In this document: positions 62,966-64,000 of the stretch, piece by piece
Numbering within the stretch: position 1 is the stretch's first letter
How the letters are laid out: every line of letters starts with the position of its first letter
Source of the DNA: Sphingomonas sp. 35-24ZXX
GTDB taxonomy: Bacteria; Pseudomonadota; Alphaproteobacteria; Sphingomonadales; Sphingomonadaceae
Assembly: GCF_000786215.1 (NCBI RefSeq)
Contig: NZ_JROG01000004.1
Span: 62,001-126,000, forward strand
DNA length: 64,000 bases
Direction of reading: 5' to 3'
Notes under the pieces: generated by a model
What the model saw: the letters and a program-made list of their open reading frames with translations, nothing else
What the model was told of the DNA's origin: nothing
Databases searched by the model: none
Program-made: the position numbers and the translations under genes

Positions 62966-64000
62966 GGCTGTCCTCCGGTATCGGGCGCGGGATTGGGAAG
63001 CGGCTGGTCGAGCTGCAGGTTGGGGTTGCCGCCGCTGGTTACCGGCTCGTCGATGATCGGCTCGACGCCCAGTCGGCGAGTGTTGACGATGGTGACCGGC
63101 GGCATGATCGGACGGCGCGGAGCCGCTTCGCCGCGGGCTGCCTCTTCGGCCGCTGCCTCGGCCTCTTCCTGCTCGCGCTCGGCCTCGCGTTCGGCAGCAG
63201 GCTTGGGCGGAGGCGGTCCGGCATGGACCACGACCGTCGGGCTCTGCTCGCTGATGCCGCCACCACCGCAGCTTGCGGCGCTGAGCAGGCAGCCATTGAC
63301 GCTGGAATTGGCGGTAAAGCCGGTGATGGTCGATGGGCCATCCTGTCCGGCACTGGTCGAGCGCGGGAAGATCAGGTCGCGGACCGAGGTGCCGTTGCGG
63401 ACGATGTCGCCGGTGTCGAGCAGCTGGCCGTAGATCACCAGATCGATCGGGCTGGTGGTGCTGCTTTGCGACGAACGCGGCACGATCTCGAAGCTGCCGA
63501 CGCGGCCGAAGAACCCGGCATTGAGCAGGCTGGTGCCGGTGTTCTGGATCAGCAAGGTGCTGCCGACGTTGAACTGCAGCCGCGATGCCTGGATCACGCC
63601 ATCGGGCCGCGAGGTCGCGATCGGCAGGCCGAGCGCGGTGTCGCGTCCGGTGAAGTTGACGTTCTCCGCCAGCCTGCCGAGCAGCTCGGCGCTGGCGATA
63701 TGGATGTTGTTCGCACTGATCGACAGCGTGCCCCCTGGCGAGCTGCCATTGAGGAAGAGACCGCCGGTATCCGCATTGATTTCCACCCGTCCGGCATTGA
63801 GCGCGACGCGGTTGGTGGTGGCCATCGAATTGAACACGGCATTGCCGTTGACCCGGATGGTGCCGGACGTGTTGATCGTCAGGCTGCCCTCGGAGCCATT
63901 GAGGTTGACGCCGCTAGTCGCCGCCGATCCGTTCATCGTCAGCGCGCGGATCTCGACCCCGGTGCCCGTCGAGGAGACATTGGGCGCATTGATCACGATG
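62962..64000 (-). CDS. haemagglutinin-like exoprotein, C-terminal part
   Basis: The gene runs beyond the window; about 346 C-terminal residues are visible. The repeat-rich part (SGVNLNGSEGSLTINTSGTIRVNGNAVFN, ISANNIHIASAELLGRLAENVNF) is a beta-helix of the filamentous haemagglutinin or TPS-exoprotein kind. Then follow GPPPPKPAAEREAEREQEEAEAAAEEAARGE, a Glu/Ala-rich stretch, and a proline-rich end. It is probably exported by two-partner secretion (partner not seen). It precedes and overlaps the CHAT gene by four bases, so the pair is cotranslated. Confidence 0.75.
   Translation of the reverse strand, partial: IVINAPNVSSTGTGVEIRALTMNGSAATSGVNLNGSEGSLTINTSGTIRVNGNAVFNSMATTNRVALNAGRVEINADTGGLFLNGSSPGGTLSISANNIHIASAELLGRLAENVNFTGRDTALGLPIATSRPDGVIQASRLQFNVGSTLLIQNTGTSLLNAGFFGRVGSFEIVPRSSQSSTTSPIDLVIYGQLLDTGDIVRNGTSVRDLIFPRSTSAGQDGPSTITGFTANSSVNGCLLSAASCGGGGISEQSPTVVVHAGPPPPKPAAEREAEREQEEAEAAAEEAARGEAAPRRPIMPPVTIVNTRRLGVEPIIDEPVTSGGNPNLQLDQPLPNPAPDTGGQP

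Noticed and set aside
59834-63433. A 1199-codon plus-strand open frame
   Set aside because: It runs antisense to the CHAT gene, has Arg/Gly/His/Ala-rich low-quality sequence and no domain; it is a high-GC shadow.

Overview
The window is a 64 kb stretch of a high-GC, gene-dense alphaproteobacterial chromosome, most likely from the Sphingomonadales. This rests on gene content: a CarD regulator beside a seven-iron ferredoxin, an S4 RNA-binding protein and a SUV3-like helicase; lgt beside an NDUFAF7-type methyltransferase; a suf operon led by its own Rrf2 regulator; and intergenic GC-rich palindromes of the kind common in sphingomonads. No rRNA, tRNA, CRISPR array, phage or insertion sequence was seen. 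The genus cannot be fixed from the sequence alone.

Layout. 0-6.4 kb: GFA-family enzyme (cut by the left edge), glutathione transferase, a secreted unknown, a membrane protein, an acyl-CoA dehydrogenase and a membrane adenylate cyclase. 6.4-15.7 kb: glnD, an AMP-forming acyl ligase, lgt, an NDUFAF7-like methyltransferase, a Sua5-type tRNA modification enzyme and a second acyl-CoA dehydrogenase. 15.8-21.7 kb: a DUF815-type ATPase, a GST, a glycosyltransferase-like protein, a DMT exporter, a CNT nucleoside permease and small proteins. 21.7-26.5 kb (minus strand): a membrane-stress-type cluster telA, xpaC-like, NfeD/YqiJ-like and flotillin, interrupted by a base-atypical small gene. 26.6-35.6 kb: hybrid histidine kinase, fatty acyl-AMP ligase, recX, DUF192 lipoprotein, mtgA and an M23 peptidase. 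35.9-40.9 kb: SUV3-like helicase, S4 protein, fdxA, carD and a DUF2306-like membrane protein. 40.9-46.7 kb: acyl-CoA synthetase, flippase, lptG and lptF. 46.8-49.5 kb: secreted DUF2141 protein, DAG kinase-like protein and a Tam41-like nucleotidyltransferase candidate, among GC-rich palindromes. 49.8-56.5 kb: an Rrf2 regulator, sufB, C, D, S, a DUF59 protein and sufA, with three unrelated small genes inside the operon. 56.5-59.8 kb: riboflavin genes ribD, ribE and an odd ribB fused to a helix-turn-helix. 59.9-64 kb: an exported CHAT-domain protein coupled to the 3' end of a haemagglutinin-like exoprotein that runs off the window.

The most unusual material: (1) the HTH-RibB protein, whose GTP cyclohydrolase II half has lost its zinc cysteines and catalytic loop, and whose upstream region carries four TCAC/GTGA half-sites, which suggests a biosynthetic enzyme that may regulate its own gene; (2) the exported CHAT protease-like protein translationally coupled to a haemagglutinin-like exoprotein; (3) a DAG kinase next to a possible Tam41-like CDP-DAG synthase; (4) the telA/xpaC/NfeD/flotillin cluster with a palindrome in its promoter and a low-GC insertion. 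All coordinates are from reading the sequence; no database search was run.
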